Source of the DNA: Hyphomonadaceae bacterium
GTDB lineage: Bacteria; Pseudomonadota; Alphaproteobacteria; Caulobacterales; Hyphomonadaceae
Assembly (NCBI GenBank): GCA_022760335.1
Contig: JALEGE010000101.1
Span: 1-59,625, forward strand
Direction: 5' to 3'
DNA length: 59,625 nucleotides
Shown here: in pieces, positions 18,396 to 27,005 of the stretch
Layout of the letters: the number at the start of each line of letters is the position of its first letter
How positions within the stretch are numbered: the first letter of the stretch is position 1
Position numbers and translations under genes: made by a program
Notes under the pieces: generated by a model
What the model was told of the DNA's origin: nothing
The model's input: only the letters and a program-made list of their open reading frames with translations
Database searches by the model: none

Positions 18396-18529
18396 ATTTG
18401 TATTACCTTAGGAGATATTCGCGCGGCTTCCTAGGGGGCTTATCCGGCGCGCGTTTCGCGGCTTTCAAAGGCGGCAAAGATTGAAGCGCGTGCGCAATCA
18501 TTGGAAAAGAGTGGTGGGAGGAAATCGAG

Positions 18530-18922
18530 ATGACACAATTTGAAGCGGCGACACTTTATGCCGGCCTGCTGGTGCTTTTGCTGTTGGCCTTGAAGGTGAA
18601 TACCGGGCGCGCGCGGGGCGGTGCAAAGATCACGATCGGCGATGGTGGCAATGACAGTCTCATTCGCGCCATGCGCACCCATGCCAATGCGGTGGAGGAT
18701 GTACCGATCACCCTGATCGGGATCTTCGCGTTGGCCGGGCTCAGCGCACCGCTGGCCCTGATCCATGCTCTGGGTGCCAGCCTGGTGGTGACGCGTCTGC
18801 TGCATGCCCTTGGTCTTGGTCGAAATTCCGGCACCAGTTTCGGACGCTTTGCCGGCACGCTGGGCACATTGCTGGTCATGCTGGTGACGGCAGGGGCGTG
18901 TCTCTGGTTTGCTCTGATGTGA
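18530..18922 (+). CDS. MAPEG-family membrane protein
   Basis: 130 residues with four hydrophobic helices. LYAGLLVLLLLALKVNTGRARGG, the RAMRTHANAVEDVPITLIGI block and GRNSGTSFGR fit the MAPEG family (microsomal glutathione transferase-like; eicosanoid and glutathione metabolism in eukaryotes). Bacterial role uncertain, perhaps conjugation of electrophiles at the inner membrane. GGGAGG precedes ATG. Confidence 0.88.
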   Translation: MTQFEAATLYAGLLVLLLLALKVNTGRARGGAKITIGDGGNDSLIRAMRTHANAVEDVPITLIGIFALAGLSAPLALIHALGASLVVTRLLHALGLGRNSGTSFGRFAGTLGTLLVMLVTAGACLWFALM

Positions 18923-18929
18923 GACCGGT

Positions 18930-19361
18930 TCAGAAAGGCAGGGGCGCGAGATCTGGCGCGACCCAGTCGCGGCGGGCTTCGGGCGAGAACAGGCAGTCCT
19001 TCGACCAGTAGTCCAGCAGCCAGCCCGGCGCGCCGCAGGGTCCGGTGAGCAGCGTTTCGAGTGTCACGACCAGGGGTGTGCCCTGTGCGGCGGTTTTCAA
19101 CGCCGCGTCGGCCGCGCGCAGGGAGGCCTGGGTGATGGTCTCGTGATAGCCTTCCGTGTCGGTGTTCTGCCCGCCCTTGGCCTCGTTATAACTGCGGATC
19201 ATTCCGGGCATCTCGGTATAGGTCGCGGCGCCGCGTGTGGAGAGCAGCCACAGTGCGGTGGCGAAATGGGCTGCATGGGTCCAGCTTTCCTTGGGCAGAG
19301 AGTGATCGAGAAAGCCCTCGGCAAGGCGGGCGATTTCAGCGTCTGAAGCATAGTGGGGCAT
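18930..19361 (-). CDS. Hypothetical soluble protein
   Basis: 143 residues, helical, with SLPKESWTHAAHFATALWLL, PGMIRSYNEAKGGQNTDTEG and a C-terminal WSKDCLFSPEARRDWV. I do not know a family name, but the conserved-looking W-x-H-xx-H region suggests a helical metal or ligand site. ATG 19361 (AGGAC nearby) is preferred to ATG 19391, whose upstream AGAGG lies too close. Confidence 0.6.
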   Translation of the reverse strand: MPHYASDAEIARLAEGFLDHSLPKESWTHAAHFATALWLLSTRGAATYTEMPGMIRSYNEAKGGQNTDTEGYHETITQASLRAADAALKTAAQGTPLVVTLETLLTGPCGAPGWLLDYWSKDCLFSPEARRDWVAPDLAPLPF

Positions 19362-19414
19362 GGGATCGGTCCTGTTGGGGGCGATGGACATAGCCTCTGA
19401 ATGCGTTCGGCGCT

Positions 19415-20014
19415 ATGGCGAGTTTCATGAGTGATACCGTTGAGCTTTCCGCGCCGGGTCTTTTCCTTGGTGATGTCAGCCTGTCCCACCCCGTGGAGGC
19501 AGACCGGGAAGAAGTGCGCCGCGCTGCAGACAGCTCCGAAACCTGGACCTGGTACACCTATCGCGCAGATGGCGCGCATTTCGAGACATTCTGGCCGCGC
19601 TTTGTCGATGAACACTGCCCGCCTGATGAGGTGCATCATGTGGTGCGCTGGCGCGGCGAAGTGGTTGGCGCGACCTGTTTCCTGGCGGTGGATACACGCC
19701 ACAAGCGGGTGGAGATTGGCGGCACCTGGTACAGTGCGGCTGCGCGCGGCACGAAGGTCAATCCGGCCTGCAAGTATTTGCTCTTGCAGCGCGCTTTTGA
19801 CTGGGGCGCCCGGCGGGTCGAGATCAAGACCGACAGCAAGAATGCCCGCTCGCGCGCCGCGATCGAGAAGCTGGGTGCGCGGTTTGAGGGCACGCTGCGC
19901 AATCACATGCTGCTGCATGACGGGCGCTCGCGCGACACAGTGTATTATTCCGTAATCCCGGAGGATTGGCCGGCAATTCAGGCCAGACTGGCCCGGCGCC
20001 TGAAGCTAGACTAG
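19415..20014 (+). CDS. GNAT-family N-acetyltransferase (RimJ/RimL-like)
   Basis: 199 residues. The C-terminal half carries the acetyl-CoA fold: VEIGGTWYSAAARGTKVNPACK (strand 4 and P-loop), ARRVEIKTDSKNARSRAAIEKLGA (RimL signature) and EGTLRNHMLLHDGRSRDTVYYS. It resembles small-molecule or ribosomal-protein Ser/Ala N-acetyltransferases. The start could be ATG 19415 or ATG 19427. Its 3' end overlaps the convergent ArsC-like gene by 9 bases. Confidence 0.85.
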   Translation: MASFMSDTVELSAPGLFLGDVSLSHPVEADREEVRRAADSSETWTWYTYRADGAHFETFWPRFVDEHCPPDEVHHVVRWRGEVVGATCFLAVDTRHKRVEIGGTWYSAAARGTKVNPACKYLLLQRAFDWGARRVEIKTDSKNARSRAAIEKLGARFEGTLRNHMLLHDGRSRDTVYYSVIPEDWPAIQARLARRLKLD

Positions 20015-20338
20015 CGCCGCCTGGACATCCTTTTTCCAGCCAACATATATCTCGCCGCCTGTCTCGATGACGGGGCGCTTTATCAGGGTCGGATTGGCGA
20101 TCAGCAGGCTGGCCGGGTCGCTTTCGGCTTTGGTCCTCTGCTCTTCAGGCAGGTTGCGCCATGTGGTTGACGCCTTGTTGAGAAGCTTCTCCCCCGCGGC
20201 CTCCAGCCAGGCTGGCACCTTGGTGGAAAGATCCGCGTCAGTGCGAATATCGACGAAATCGGCTGGTTTTCCGGCGGATTCGAGAGCTTTGAGCGCTTTC
20301 TTGCAGGTGTCGCAATTTTTCAGGCCATACAGGATCAT
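20006..20338 (-). CDS. ArsC/Spx-family (YffB-like) protein
   Basis: 110 residues, thioredoxin-like ArsC fold: YGLKNCDTCKKALKAL has the N-terminal redox Cys of a CxxC, and TLIKRPVIE carries the conserved Arg-Pro loop. It is nearer to YffB/Spx than to true arsenate reductase, since the TxGxxR context of arsenate enzymes is not evident. Its ATG overlaps the upstream lipoprotein gene by 4 bases. Confidence 0.85.
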   Translation of the reverse strand: MILYGLKNCDTCKKALKALESAGKPADFVDIRTDADLSTKVPAWLEAAGEKLLNKASTTWRNLPEEQRTKAESDPASLLIANPTLIKRPVIETGGEIYVGWKKDVQAALV

Positions 20339-21183
20339 GAGGCGGGCTCTTCATCTGGGGATTTGCAGGCCAGCGTGCCCGAGAACAGGCCACTCGCCGC
20401 TTCGATTTCGGCCATGCGGGCGGGATTTCCGGTCACCGTGGTTTCAAATACGCTGCGATAATTGCCTGGATCGAGATTGGGCAGGCAGGTTTCCAGCATG
20501 TCCGGTTCGACAATCATCATGGCCTGACCGGTCAGCGGAGTTTCGCGCGGGCGCAGCGTACCAGTGAAATGGGTCAGGAAGCACAGGGCCGGATCCGCGC
20601 AACCCTCGGCGCGGTAAAGCCGCCAGCCCGGCCGGATGCCCAGTTCGGCGGCCAGCGCATCTTCATCGGCGAAGATTACTGCGCTGCTCACCTGCCAGGC
20701 GGCCTCGCCGGCGGTGCGCTCTTGCGCACTCATTTCCCCGGCAGCGACGGCGGCGTCCCATTCAGCGCGCTGGCTGGCCAACTGTAACGCGTCGGTGCCG
20801 GGATCGGGCGTGCCGTGCAGGCCAATATAGCTGCCCGGCGTGGCTTGCAGCCGGGCGGCGGCGGGCACGAAATAATTTCCGCATGAGGAGGTGCAACGCC
20901 CGTCAATTACCAGGGTGCGCGGATTTTCGGCGATCTTGCGGGCAATCTCGCGCCCGGGCCCGGTCAGGCCACCAGGGCTGTTGACCACGACTCGGGTGAC
21001 GCCAGGGGTCAGCAGCGCGCTGGCGCAGGCGGCCATGTCTTCATCGATATACCCGTCCAGACGCAGGGTCTGTCCGGAGACCTGCGTGCAGGCGGCCTGT
21101 TGTCGAACTGTGCCCAGATTGGCGCATCCGGTCAGGGCCATCAGCCCAGCCAAAAGCGCGCAACCCCAAAGCTTTTTAACCAT
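20335..21183 (-). CDS. ClpP/crotonase-like periplasmic lipoprotein
   Basis: 282 residues with a type II signal (LLAGLMALTGC, lipobox LTGC). The mature part has RVVVNSPGGLTGPGREIAR and DGRCTSSCGNYFVPAA, matching exported ClpP-like proteins in which the Ser after a Cys/Ser-rich turn takes the nucleophile position. GSYIGLHG is the following His-containing segment. Probably a periplasmic protease-like or inactive scaffold; five or more Cys could form disulfides. Confidence 0.7.
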   Translation of the reverse strand: MVKKLWGCALLAGLMALTGCANLGTVRQQAACTQVSGQTLRLDGYIDEDMAACASALLTPGVTRVVVNSPGGLTGPGREIARKIAENPRTLVIDGRCTSSCGNYFVPAAARLQATPGSYIGLHGTPDPGTDALQLASQRAEWDAAVAAGEMSAQERTAGEAAWQVSSAVIFADEDALAAELGIRPGWRLYRAEGCADPALCFLTHFTGTLRPRETPLTGQAMMIVEPDMLETCLPNLDPGNYRSVFETTVTGNPARMAEIEAASGLFSGTLACKSPDEEPAS

Positions 21184-21279
21184 GCTCGCCCCTCGCAGAC
21201 TTCATGCTAGATGTCCTGACACAAGACTGACGAATTTCCGACCTATGCCAAGCGTCAATTGGTGAAAAGGAGACAGGTG

Positions 21280-21504
21280 ATGGCAAAACTGTTCTACAAT
21301 ATTGTGTTCCTGCTGATGGCGCTTTTCGTGCTGATCATGGTCTTGTTCCGCATTACCGAAGGCTCGTTCGAGGCTGCCGGTGCGCGCATGGATGCGCTGA
21401 TGGGCGTGGCGGCAGAGCGCGGGGGTGAAGCGGCGCGGGATATTGCCGATGAAGCCGGTGAGATTGCGCGCGATGTTGCCGATGGGCCGGACGATCAGAA
21501 CTAG
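21280..21504 (+). CDS. Small single-pass membrane protein
   Basis: 74 residues: one N-terminal hydrophobic helix (FYNIVFLLMALFVLIMVLF) and an acidic amphipathic C-terminal helix (GEAARDIADEAGEIARDVAD). AAAGGAG precedes ATG 21280. Likely an inner-membrane microprotein; no family recognised. Its TAG shares four bases with the stop of the convergent glycosidase gene. Confidence 0.6.
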   Translation: MAKLFYNIVFLLMALFVLIMVLFRITEGSFEAAGARMDALMGVAAERGGEAARDIADEAGEIARDVADGPDDQN

Positions 21505-22292
21505 CTGTCCGGTTCAGTTTCCACTGGCCGTGCGGTCACGGCCAGGATCGGGCCCATGCGCAGGCCAGGCTCATGACGGCCTTCACCGGGCAGATCCAAC
21601 CGGCAGACCTTGCCGTCTATGAACAGGGCATTGTCGATGCTCAGCCGGTCGCGGAACAGGCTGGCGAAGGCGTGGAAGGTGACGGGCTGTTCGCTGATGG
21701 CCAACGTGACATGGCGCCCATCCTCGCTGACCCCGATGCCAGAGCGGCGGAACCGACTGTCGCTGGCCACACGAAAGGCCGGGTGCACTTCGCCATCCAG
21801 CACCAGCATGGGGCCAGACTGGGTGGCGAAATCAGGCGTGCGCACGGCTTCGGCATAGGCTTCGGTTTCTTCCACGCCGGCGCGACCATTTTCGATCCAG
21901 AAAACGCCATTGGGCAGCATCTGGAAATTCCCCGGCCCATCCCCGCGCACCAGCGGGCGGAGGGTTTCTCCCTGCTCGACATAAAGGCCAACCGGGCGGC
22001 GATCGGCGTGATACATTCCGCCATTGGTCAGGGCGATCACCTCATGGCCGGCTTCGCGAAGCTCTGCTTCCAGCGCCAGCGGCTGGCCGAACAGGGTGCC
22101 GTCAGCCTGGGCGAGATGCAGGCTGATTGCGAAACGCGTCAGCGGAAACTGGCACACCGTATAGCTGGCTGTGCCATCCTGGAGGGTTTCGCAGGGCGAG
22201 GGTTTGTCGGGCTCGGCTGTGTCATGATCGCCCAGCGCAGACCAGGCGAGGGCACAAAGCAGGGTTGTCAGGGCAAGGGCGCGGAGCATCAT
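21501..22292 (-). CDS. Phosphodiester glycosidase (NAGPA/DUF2233) family protein, exported
   Basis: 263 residues with a signal peptide (MLRALALTTLLCALAWSALG). Domain marks of the uncovering-enzyme fold: LTNGGMYHADRRPVGLYVEQG, GNFQMLPNGVFWI, ATQSGPMLVLDG, RRSGIGVSEDGR and DNALFIDGKVCRLDLP. Bacterial homologues act on sugar phosphodiesters of cell-wall polymers or exopolysaccharide. ATG 22292 and ATG 22289 are adjacent; a GTG at 22298 is also in frame. Confidence 0.85.
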   Translation of the reverse strand: MMLRALALTTLLCALAWSALGDHDTAEPDKPSPCETLQDGTASYTVCQFPLTRFAISLHLAQADGTLFGQPLALEAELREAGHEVIALTNGGMYHADRRPVGLYVEQGETLRPLVRGDGPGNFQMLPNGVFWIENGRAGVEETEAYAEAVRTPDFATQSGPMLVLDGEVHPAFRVASDSRFRRSGIGVSEDGRHVTLAISEQPVTFHAFASLFRDRLSIDNALFIDGKVCRLDLPGEGRHEPGLRMGPILAVTARPVETEPDS

Positions 22293-22515
22293 TACCACTC
22301 AACACTGACAGCAGGGTGGGGCCAAACCAAGGCCGGGCTGCAGCGCTGCGTCAGTCTGACTCGGCGCCGTGCCTGGCCTGGAAGGCGGCCCATTCTTCCT
22401 CGGTCATGTCACATCCCACACGCGAAATCCCGCAACCTTGCGGAAACGCTATTGTGAACAGATGACAGATGGCCGGCATGGACCTTGCCGGCCTGATGAG
22501 CCCATATCCATGGTG

Positions 22516-22538
22516 CACCAGCGGTGTGTGTGCTGGTG
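22516..22538 (+). promoter_or_regulatory. Hairpin abutting the DUF3429 ribosome binding site
   Basis: CACCAGC (22516-22522) pairs with GCTGGTG (22532-22538) immediately before AAAGGAG and the ATG at 22555. It could tune ribosome access. The rest of the 22293-22554 gap shows no convincing gene. Confidence 0.3.
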
Positions 22539-22554
22539 AAAGGAGTGATGACCC

Positions 22555-23040
22555 ATGCTGAGATCCGGTGCATTTGCCATTCCGCCGGCGCCGCTGGCGT
22601 TGACCATTGCCGGACTGATGCCCTTTGTCGGCGGTGCGCTGGCATGCTGGGCGCTGGAAGGCGACATTGCCCGCCAGGCAGCGGCCTATCTCACTCTGCT
22701 GACCTATGGTGCGGTCGTGTTGAGTTTTCTGGGCGGTGTGCGTTGGGGTGTGGAGATGAGCGATGCCATGCTGACCCCGCCGCGCTGGGGCGTGATGTCA
22801 GCTGCCATTCTGGGTGCGCTGATCGGTTGGGCGCTGGTGCTGTATTATGTGTTGGGTGCGCCCTCGCCGTGGGTGTTCCCGATCATGGCGGCGGCCTTTG
22901 CTGGGCACTGGCTGTGGGATGTGCTCAGCCGCAAGGCGCTTCCGGTTTGGTATGATGGGTTGCGCACGATTGCCAGTGTCGGCGCCGTTCTGTCTCTTTT
23001 GGCGGCCTGGGCGACGACGGGGCCAGCCGCGCTTTTCTAA
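22555..23040 (+). CDS. DUF3429 inner-membrane protein
   Basis: 161 residues, about five membrane helices. LTYGAVVLSFLGGVRWGVEM and HWLWDVLSRKALPVWYDGLR match DUF3429 proteins, unknown function. ATG 22555 has AAAGGAG in front, preceded by a small hairpin. Its TAA shares bases with the stop of convergent dsbB. Confidence 0.85.
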   Translation: MLRSGAFAIPPAPLALTIAGLMPFVGGALACWALEGDIARQAAAYLTLLTYGAVVLSFLGGVRWGVEMSDAMLTPPRWGVMSAAILGALIGWALVLYYVLGAPSPWVFPIMAAAFAGHWLWDVLSRKALPVWYDGLRTIASVGAVLSLLAAWATTGPAALF

Positions 23041-23600
23041 TCCAGGGCCTCATCCAGCTCGGCCGCGCTGGCCGTACGCAGTTTTTCCGTGCGTGTACGG
23101 CGCGCTGCGTAGAAACTGATCCCGGCGAGAAGGGCCGATACGACCAAATTCCATCCAGCCATTGAGAGCCCCAGAAGAGACCAGGGGATATCCGTGCAGG
23201 AGGAGGTCGCCATGCGTTTGCCGAGGCCGAGATCCCCGGTAGCGGTGCGCGCGGCGTCCTCAGCGCTGGGCACCGCGCACCCGGCTGGTGCCGGGAACCA
23301 GCCATATTCCACGCCCATATGATAGAAGGCGATGCCGGCCCCGCACAGGAAAACCAGGCCGACCAGCACATTCAACCCTTCCAGAAAACGCGGAATCGGC
23401 CTCACGCGCCATAAGGCCAGACCGACCAGAGCCATGGCGATCAACGCCCAGTAAATCTCGCGCTGGCGCAGGCAAAGCGGGCAGGGATAAAGCAGCATGA
23501 TGCGCTCAAAGCCATGCGCGGCGGCGAGCATGGCAGCAGCGATCAGGATCGCCAGGGCCGGCCAGCGCCAGCCTTCAAGAAAGGTTATCAGACCTCGCAT
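23037..23600 (-). CDS. dsbB: DsbB-family disulfide bond formation protein
   Basis: 187 residues, four membrane helices. YPCPLCLRQREIYW contains the first periplasmic-loop CxxC that passes electrons to quinone; the second loop has Cys in PAGCAVP and SSCTDIPWSL, the pair that oxidises DsbA. No dsbA is in the window. ATG 23600 begins at MRGLITFLEGWRW; an upstream start at 23633 is less likely. Some relatives are called DsbI, so the exact partner is inferred. Confidence 0.88.
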   Translation of the reverse strand: MRGLITFLEGWRWPALAILIAAAMLAAAHGFERIMLLYPCPLCLRQREIYWALIAMALVGLALWRVRPIPRFLEGLNVLVGLVFLCGAGIAFYHMGVEYGWFPAPAGCAVPSAEDAARTATGDLGLGKRMATSSCTDIPWSLLGLSMAGWNLVVSALLAGISFYAARRTRTEKLRTASAAELDEALD

Positions 23601-23680
23601 CGTGAGCAGATGAACACACCATGGCGTGTCCACAATGCGGCGATGCGCGCATCACGGGCAGTTGATGATATTGGCCAGGG

Positions 23681-24322
23681 CTAAAGGCCTAGCAGTGATT
23701 TGATATTGTCGGGCGTGATGCTCATGCCGAGCGAAAGCAGATAGGCTGTTGAGAAGACCAGCGTGCCAACCCAGAGAGAGCCGAGGATCAGCCCACCGAG
23801 CACCAGCAGCCCATCGCGCTGGATAAGGCCAAAGCTGGCCAGCGCCACGGCAAAGCCTGGCACGGTGTTGGTCATTGGCAGGGGCACCAGGATGGACGCG
23901 CAGAAAATGCAGAGCACCGCGCCGATGACGCGCTCTGGTCCCTTGCCGGTCAGGAAAGTGAGGCGCGGGCGGGCAATCGCCTCGACCCAACCGAACCACT
24001 TGCGCCCTCCCCGCGCGGTATTGGCCAGGCCCGCCTTGTCGATCTTGCGTGCCGCCAGCTTGCCCGGCAGCCAGGGGTCTTCGCGCCCGATCGCCATCTG
24101 GAAGGCCAGCGCCATCATCGGCAGCGAGACAATTTGCGGCACGATATAGAGAAACGGAATGCAGCAGGGCAACGCCAGCACGAAGAGCATCGCCCCGAAG
24201 GCGCGCTCGTCCAGCCGGTCCATGATCTGGCGCAGGGAATAACCTTCCGCGCCCGCCTCATCGGCCATGGACTCGATGGATTGCAGCAAAGTGTGCGGGT
24301 TGGGCGCGGCGCGATCAGTCAT
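23681..24322 (-). CDS. exoD: ExoD-family membrane protein
   Basis: 213 residues. YSLRQIMDRLDERAFGAMLF, LPCCIPFLYIVPQI and the Gly-rich terminal helices match ExoD (exopolysaccharide synthesis-associated inner-membrane protein first known from rhizobia). The biochemical role is not known. Stands alone; no exopolysaccharide cluster adjoins. Confidence 0.88.
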   Translation of the reverse strand: MTDRAAPNPHTLLQSIESMADEAGAEGYSLRQIMDRLDERAFGAMLFVLALPCCIPFLYIVPQIVSLPMMALAFQMAIGREDPWLPGKLAARKIDKAGLANTARGGRKWFGWVEAIARPRLTFLTGKGPERVIGAVLCIFCASILVPLPMTNTVPGFAVALASFGLIQRDGLLVLGGLILGSLWVGTLVFSTAYLLSLGMSITPDNIKSLLGL

Positions 24323-24400
24323 GGCGCTGCGTATCGCAGCTACGGGTTAGCGCCAAGTGAATTGACGTCAGAGCAGGCTTGCGGCAGTGAGAGCGCCGTT

Positions 24401-24485
24401 GCCCCTGTGGCGGAACCGGTAGACGCGACGGATTCAAAATCCGTTTCCTTCGGGAGTGCCCGTTCGAGTCGGGCCAGGGGCACCA
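24401..24485 (+). tRNA. tRNA-Leu (anticodon CAA)
   Basis: 85 bases with acceptor stem GCCCCTG/CAGGGGC, discriminator A and encoded CCA (24483-24485). The anticodon arm has stem ACGGA/TCCGT and loop TTCAAAA, giving anticodon CAA. The long variable arm (CCTTCGGGAG region) is typical of Leu tRNA and the T arm reads CGTTCGAGTCG. It is followed by terminator hairpins. Confidence 0.96.
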
Positions 24486-24496
24486 TTCAAAACCGG

Positions 24497-24539
24497 TTAG
24501 CGCTTTAGCGCTAAAAAATTGATCCGGGGGATCAATTTT
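24497..24539 (+). terminator. Tandem terminator hairpins after tRNA-Leu
   Basis: First stem TTAGCGC (24497-24503) with GCGCTAA (24508-24514), loop TTTA. Second stem AAAATTGATCC (24515-24525) with GGATCAATTTT (24529-24539). Both are perfect and ready to end the tRNA transcript. Downstream, AAAGACTCC (24569-24577) and GGAGTCTTT (24600-24608) form another 9-bp pair; otherwise the gap to 24736 shows nothing. Confidence 0.8.
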
Positions 24540-24736
24540 AGGCGGAGGATGCCACGGCAGGGGCCAGGAAAGACTCCTTGCTTTGTCTCGGCTGCGTATG
24601 GAGTCTTTGTTTTGTCCCCGCTCCACTGCGTTCCGCGATGGACTGCGCTCAGGGCTGCTTGTCAGTCACGCCGATTGCGCTTGAGGGACGACTTTTCTAC
24701 GCGGTTTCCTTGCCACGCGCCTGGTGCACTGAAGCC

Positions 24737-25594
24737 TCAGCCGGCGACCAGCGGATCCACCGCACCGCGATAGTTTCGCGAGGTTGGCACCACATCGCCA
24801 TTTGAAAGAAAGAGTTCCAATCCGCCATCGCCGGCTGGCCTCGCCTCACGCACAGCATCGAGATTGACGATATGGGAGCGGTGCACGCGGGCATGGCGCT
24901 GGCTTGAGGCCGACAGCAGGCCCTCCATTTCCGACAGGGTCATGCGGGCGAGCTGTGGCTTTCCGGCGGTGATCACCTCGACATAATTGCCCGCCGCCTG
25001 AACGCGAAGCACTTCGCCGGGATCAATGAACAGGGTGCGCCCGCCGCATTTCAGCATCAGCCGCCCGCCGGTGCTGGCTTCGGTGCGCGCGGCTTCTGTT
25101 TCCAGGCGTGCCTGTTCCAATAGCCGGTTGGCGCTGAAGCCCAGGCTGATCAGGACATAGCTGAAAAGATCGATCCGCAGCTCATAGAGCCAGGTGGAAA
25201 GGTCAGCGAGGCCGAAAATATATGGCCCGTCCATCACTGCGAAATAGGCAAGCTTGCGCAGCCCGACCATGAGCAGGATATGCGTCACGGAAAAGGCGAG
25301 AAATGCCAGGCCATGCGCCGGCAGGGCCCATTTCCAGGTCGAGGCCGTCAGCGGAGCACGTGTCAGCGCCAGGGGGATGATTGGCAGGGCGACCAGTGTG
25401 GCGAAATGGGAGGCGGTCTCCCAGATCCAGGGTTCAATGGCGGAATAGCTGCGGATGGAGTTTTCCATTTCATCGCTGACCGAAAGCCCGCGCACGATGA
25501 GCGAGAGCATCACGATGCCGGCCGCAATGAGATAGCTGCGCCGGTCTGCGCGCCGGTCGGCGGGATCGGAGGCGAAGAGAAAGCGCGGGCTCAT
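24737..25594 (-). CDS. Membrane-anchored LytTR-family transcription regulator
   Basis: 285 residues. The N-terminal half has about four membrane helices (YLIAAGIVMLSLIVRGLSV, FATLVALPIIPLALT and others). The C-terminal 100 residues are a LytTR DNA-binding domain: RVQAAGNYVEVITAGKPQLARMTLSEME, RVHRSHIVNLDAV and GDVVPTSRNYR. Such membrane LytTR proteins sense an unknown signal and bind direct repeats. Divergent from the acyltransferase gene, with phased repeats between them. Confidence 0.9.
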   Translation of the reverse strand: MSPRFLFASDPADRRADRRSYLIAAGIVMLSLIVRGLSVSDEMENSIRSYSAIEPWIWETASHFATLVALPIIPLALTRAPLTASTWKWALPAHGLAFLAFSVTHILLMVGLRKLAYFAVMDGPYIFGLADLSTWLYELRIDLFSYVLISLGFSANRLLEQARLETEAARTEASTGGRLMLKCGGRTLFIDPGEVLRVQAAGNYVEVITAGKPQLARMTLSEMEGLLSASSQRHARVHRSHIVNLDAVREARPAGDGGLELFLSNGDVVPTSRNYRGAVDPLVAG

Positions 25595-25646
25595 ATGCTG
25601 TGCATCTCATGGCTGGGCGGTTTGATGAAGCCGCGCCGTGCGGGAA

Positions 25647-25719
25647 TTCATCCCAAATCGGCGGGGTTTCGTCCCGCAACACCCGGTTTTGTCCCAAAGG
25701 CCCGCACTTGATCCCATTG
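25647..25719. promoter_or_regulatory. Four phased direct repeats, candidate LytTR operator
   Basis: Units with cores ATCCCAA (25650), GTCCCGC (25671), GTCCCAA (25691) and ATCCCAT (25711), each preceded by a T-rich pair, recur at 21, 20 and 20 base steps, about two helical turns. LytTR proteins bind direct repeats spaced by 20-22 bases, and this lies between the regulator and its divergent neighbour. Confidence 0.7.
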
Positions 25720-25778
25720 CGGGCGACAGGGTGGGGTGGCGCGCGAGAAAACCAGGGCGCCGCAAAAGGAACCCTGTC

Positions 25779-26984
25779 ATGTTCTCATCCTCACACGCTC
25801 CGCGCCGCAATGATCTCGACTGGCTGCGCATCCTCGCCTTCGGGATTCTCATCTTTTACCATATCGGCATGTTCTATGTGTCCTGGGACTGGCATGTGAA
25901 AAGCGTGCATGCCGGGCCTGAGGCCGAGTGGCTGATGATGCTGGTCAATCCATGGCGGCTCAGCCTGTTGTTCCTGATTTCCGGCGTGGCCCTGCGCTTT
26001 GCCCTCGACAAGACCGGCGGCGGGCGGCTGGCGCGCGAGAGGGTGGTGCGGCTCGGCCTGCCGGTGATCTTTGGCATGGCCGTGGTGGTGGCGCCGCAGT
26101 CCTGGCTGCAACTGCTGGAGAGCGGCGAGATCAGCGAGGGCTTTTTCGGCTTTTATCCCGAGTATCTCGATTTCGGCTCGGCATTCTCGATCACGACACC
26201 GACCTGGAACCATCTCTGGTATGTCGTCTACCTGCTGGTTTACACGCTGGTCCTGGCGCTTGTTGGCCCAGTGATCTCGGCCTGGGCAAGCGGGCCGGGC
26301 GAGCGTGTGTTCGAAACCGTGTTCGGCGGGCGCTGGGGCGTGCCGGCCTTGCTGCTGGTTCCGGCCCTGCCGCATTGTCTCTATCGCGTCCTGCTCGACC
26401 CGCATTTTCCGACAACCCATGCCCTCGCCAATGATTGGGCCAATCATGCCCACAGCTTCACCATCCTGATGACCGGCTTCCTCTTCGCCAAGAGCCCGGC
26501 TTTCTGGCGCGCCGTGGCGCGGGCCTGGCCCTGGGCGCTTGGCCTGACGATCGGGCTGGGGGCGGGCCTTTCCGTGGTGTGGGCAAACTGGGAGGTCTGG
26601 ATGGCAGAGGATGGCGCGCTCATCGACTATGTCTGGCCGGCCCGGCTCGCGCGCATCTGGTATGCCTGGCTGATGATCGCAGCAATTCTCGGCATGGGCC
26701 AGCGGTGGCTGAACCGCCCAGGCCGCGCGCTCACCTATATGACCGAGGCGATCTTTCCCTGGTATATCCTGCACCAGACGCTGACAGTGATGGCCGGCTT
26801 CTGGCTGACGCGCCAGGGGCTGAATGTCTGGGTTGAGTTCGCCGGCGTCACGCTGGCCACGATCGGCGGTTGCCTGTTGCTGCACGAGTTTGTGATCCGC
26901 CGCCTCGGCTGGCTGCGTCCGCTGTTTGGCCTCAAGCCGCGGCGGGGGTCGCGCATGCGCCTGGAACAGCCCAGTCGCGCCTGA
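25779..26984 (+). CDS. Membrane acyltransferase, family 3 type
   Basis: 401 residues, about ten membrane helices. The N-terminus RRNDLDWLRILAFGILIFYHIGMFYV has the conserved RxxDWLR and His of acyltransferase-3 proteins; WNHLWYVVYLLVYTLV and YILHQTLTVMAGFW are other family blocks. Members O-acylate surface sugars. ATG 25779 follows AAAGGA; the longer frame crosses the repeats and is rejected. Likely regulated by the divergent LytTR protein. Confidence 0.88.
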   Translation: MFSSSHAPRRNDLDWLRILAFGILIFYHIGMFYVSWDWHVKSVHAGPEAEWLMMLVNPWRLSLLFLISGVALRFALDKTGGGRLARERVVRLGLPVIFGMAVVVAPQSWLQLLESGEISEGFFGFYPEYLDFGSAFSITTPTWNHLWYVVYLLVYTLVLALVGPVISAWASGPGERVFETVFGGRWGVPALLLVPALPHCLYRVLLDPHFPTTHALANDWANHAHSFTILMTGFLFAKSPAFWRAVARAWPWALGLTIGLGAGLSVVWANWEVWMAEDGALIDYVWPARLARIWYAWLMIAAILGMGQRWLNRPGRALTYMTEAIFPWYILHQTLTVMAGFWLTRQGLNVWVEFAGVTLATIGGCLLLHEFVIRRLGWLRPLFGLKPRRGSRMRLEQPSRA

Positions 26985-27005
26985 GCAAAAAGGGAAAGGG
27001 CGCGC

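Noticed and set aside
22351-22407. An 18-codon minus-strand frame beginning MTEEEW
   Set aside because: Too short to support alone; no clear ribosome binding site or partner, although the acidic start looks protein-like.
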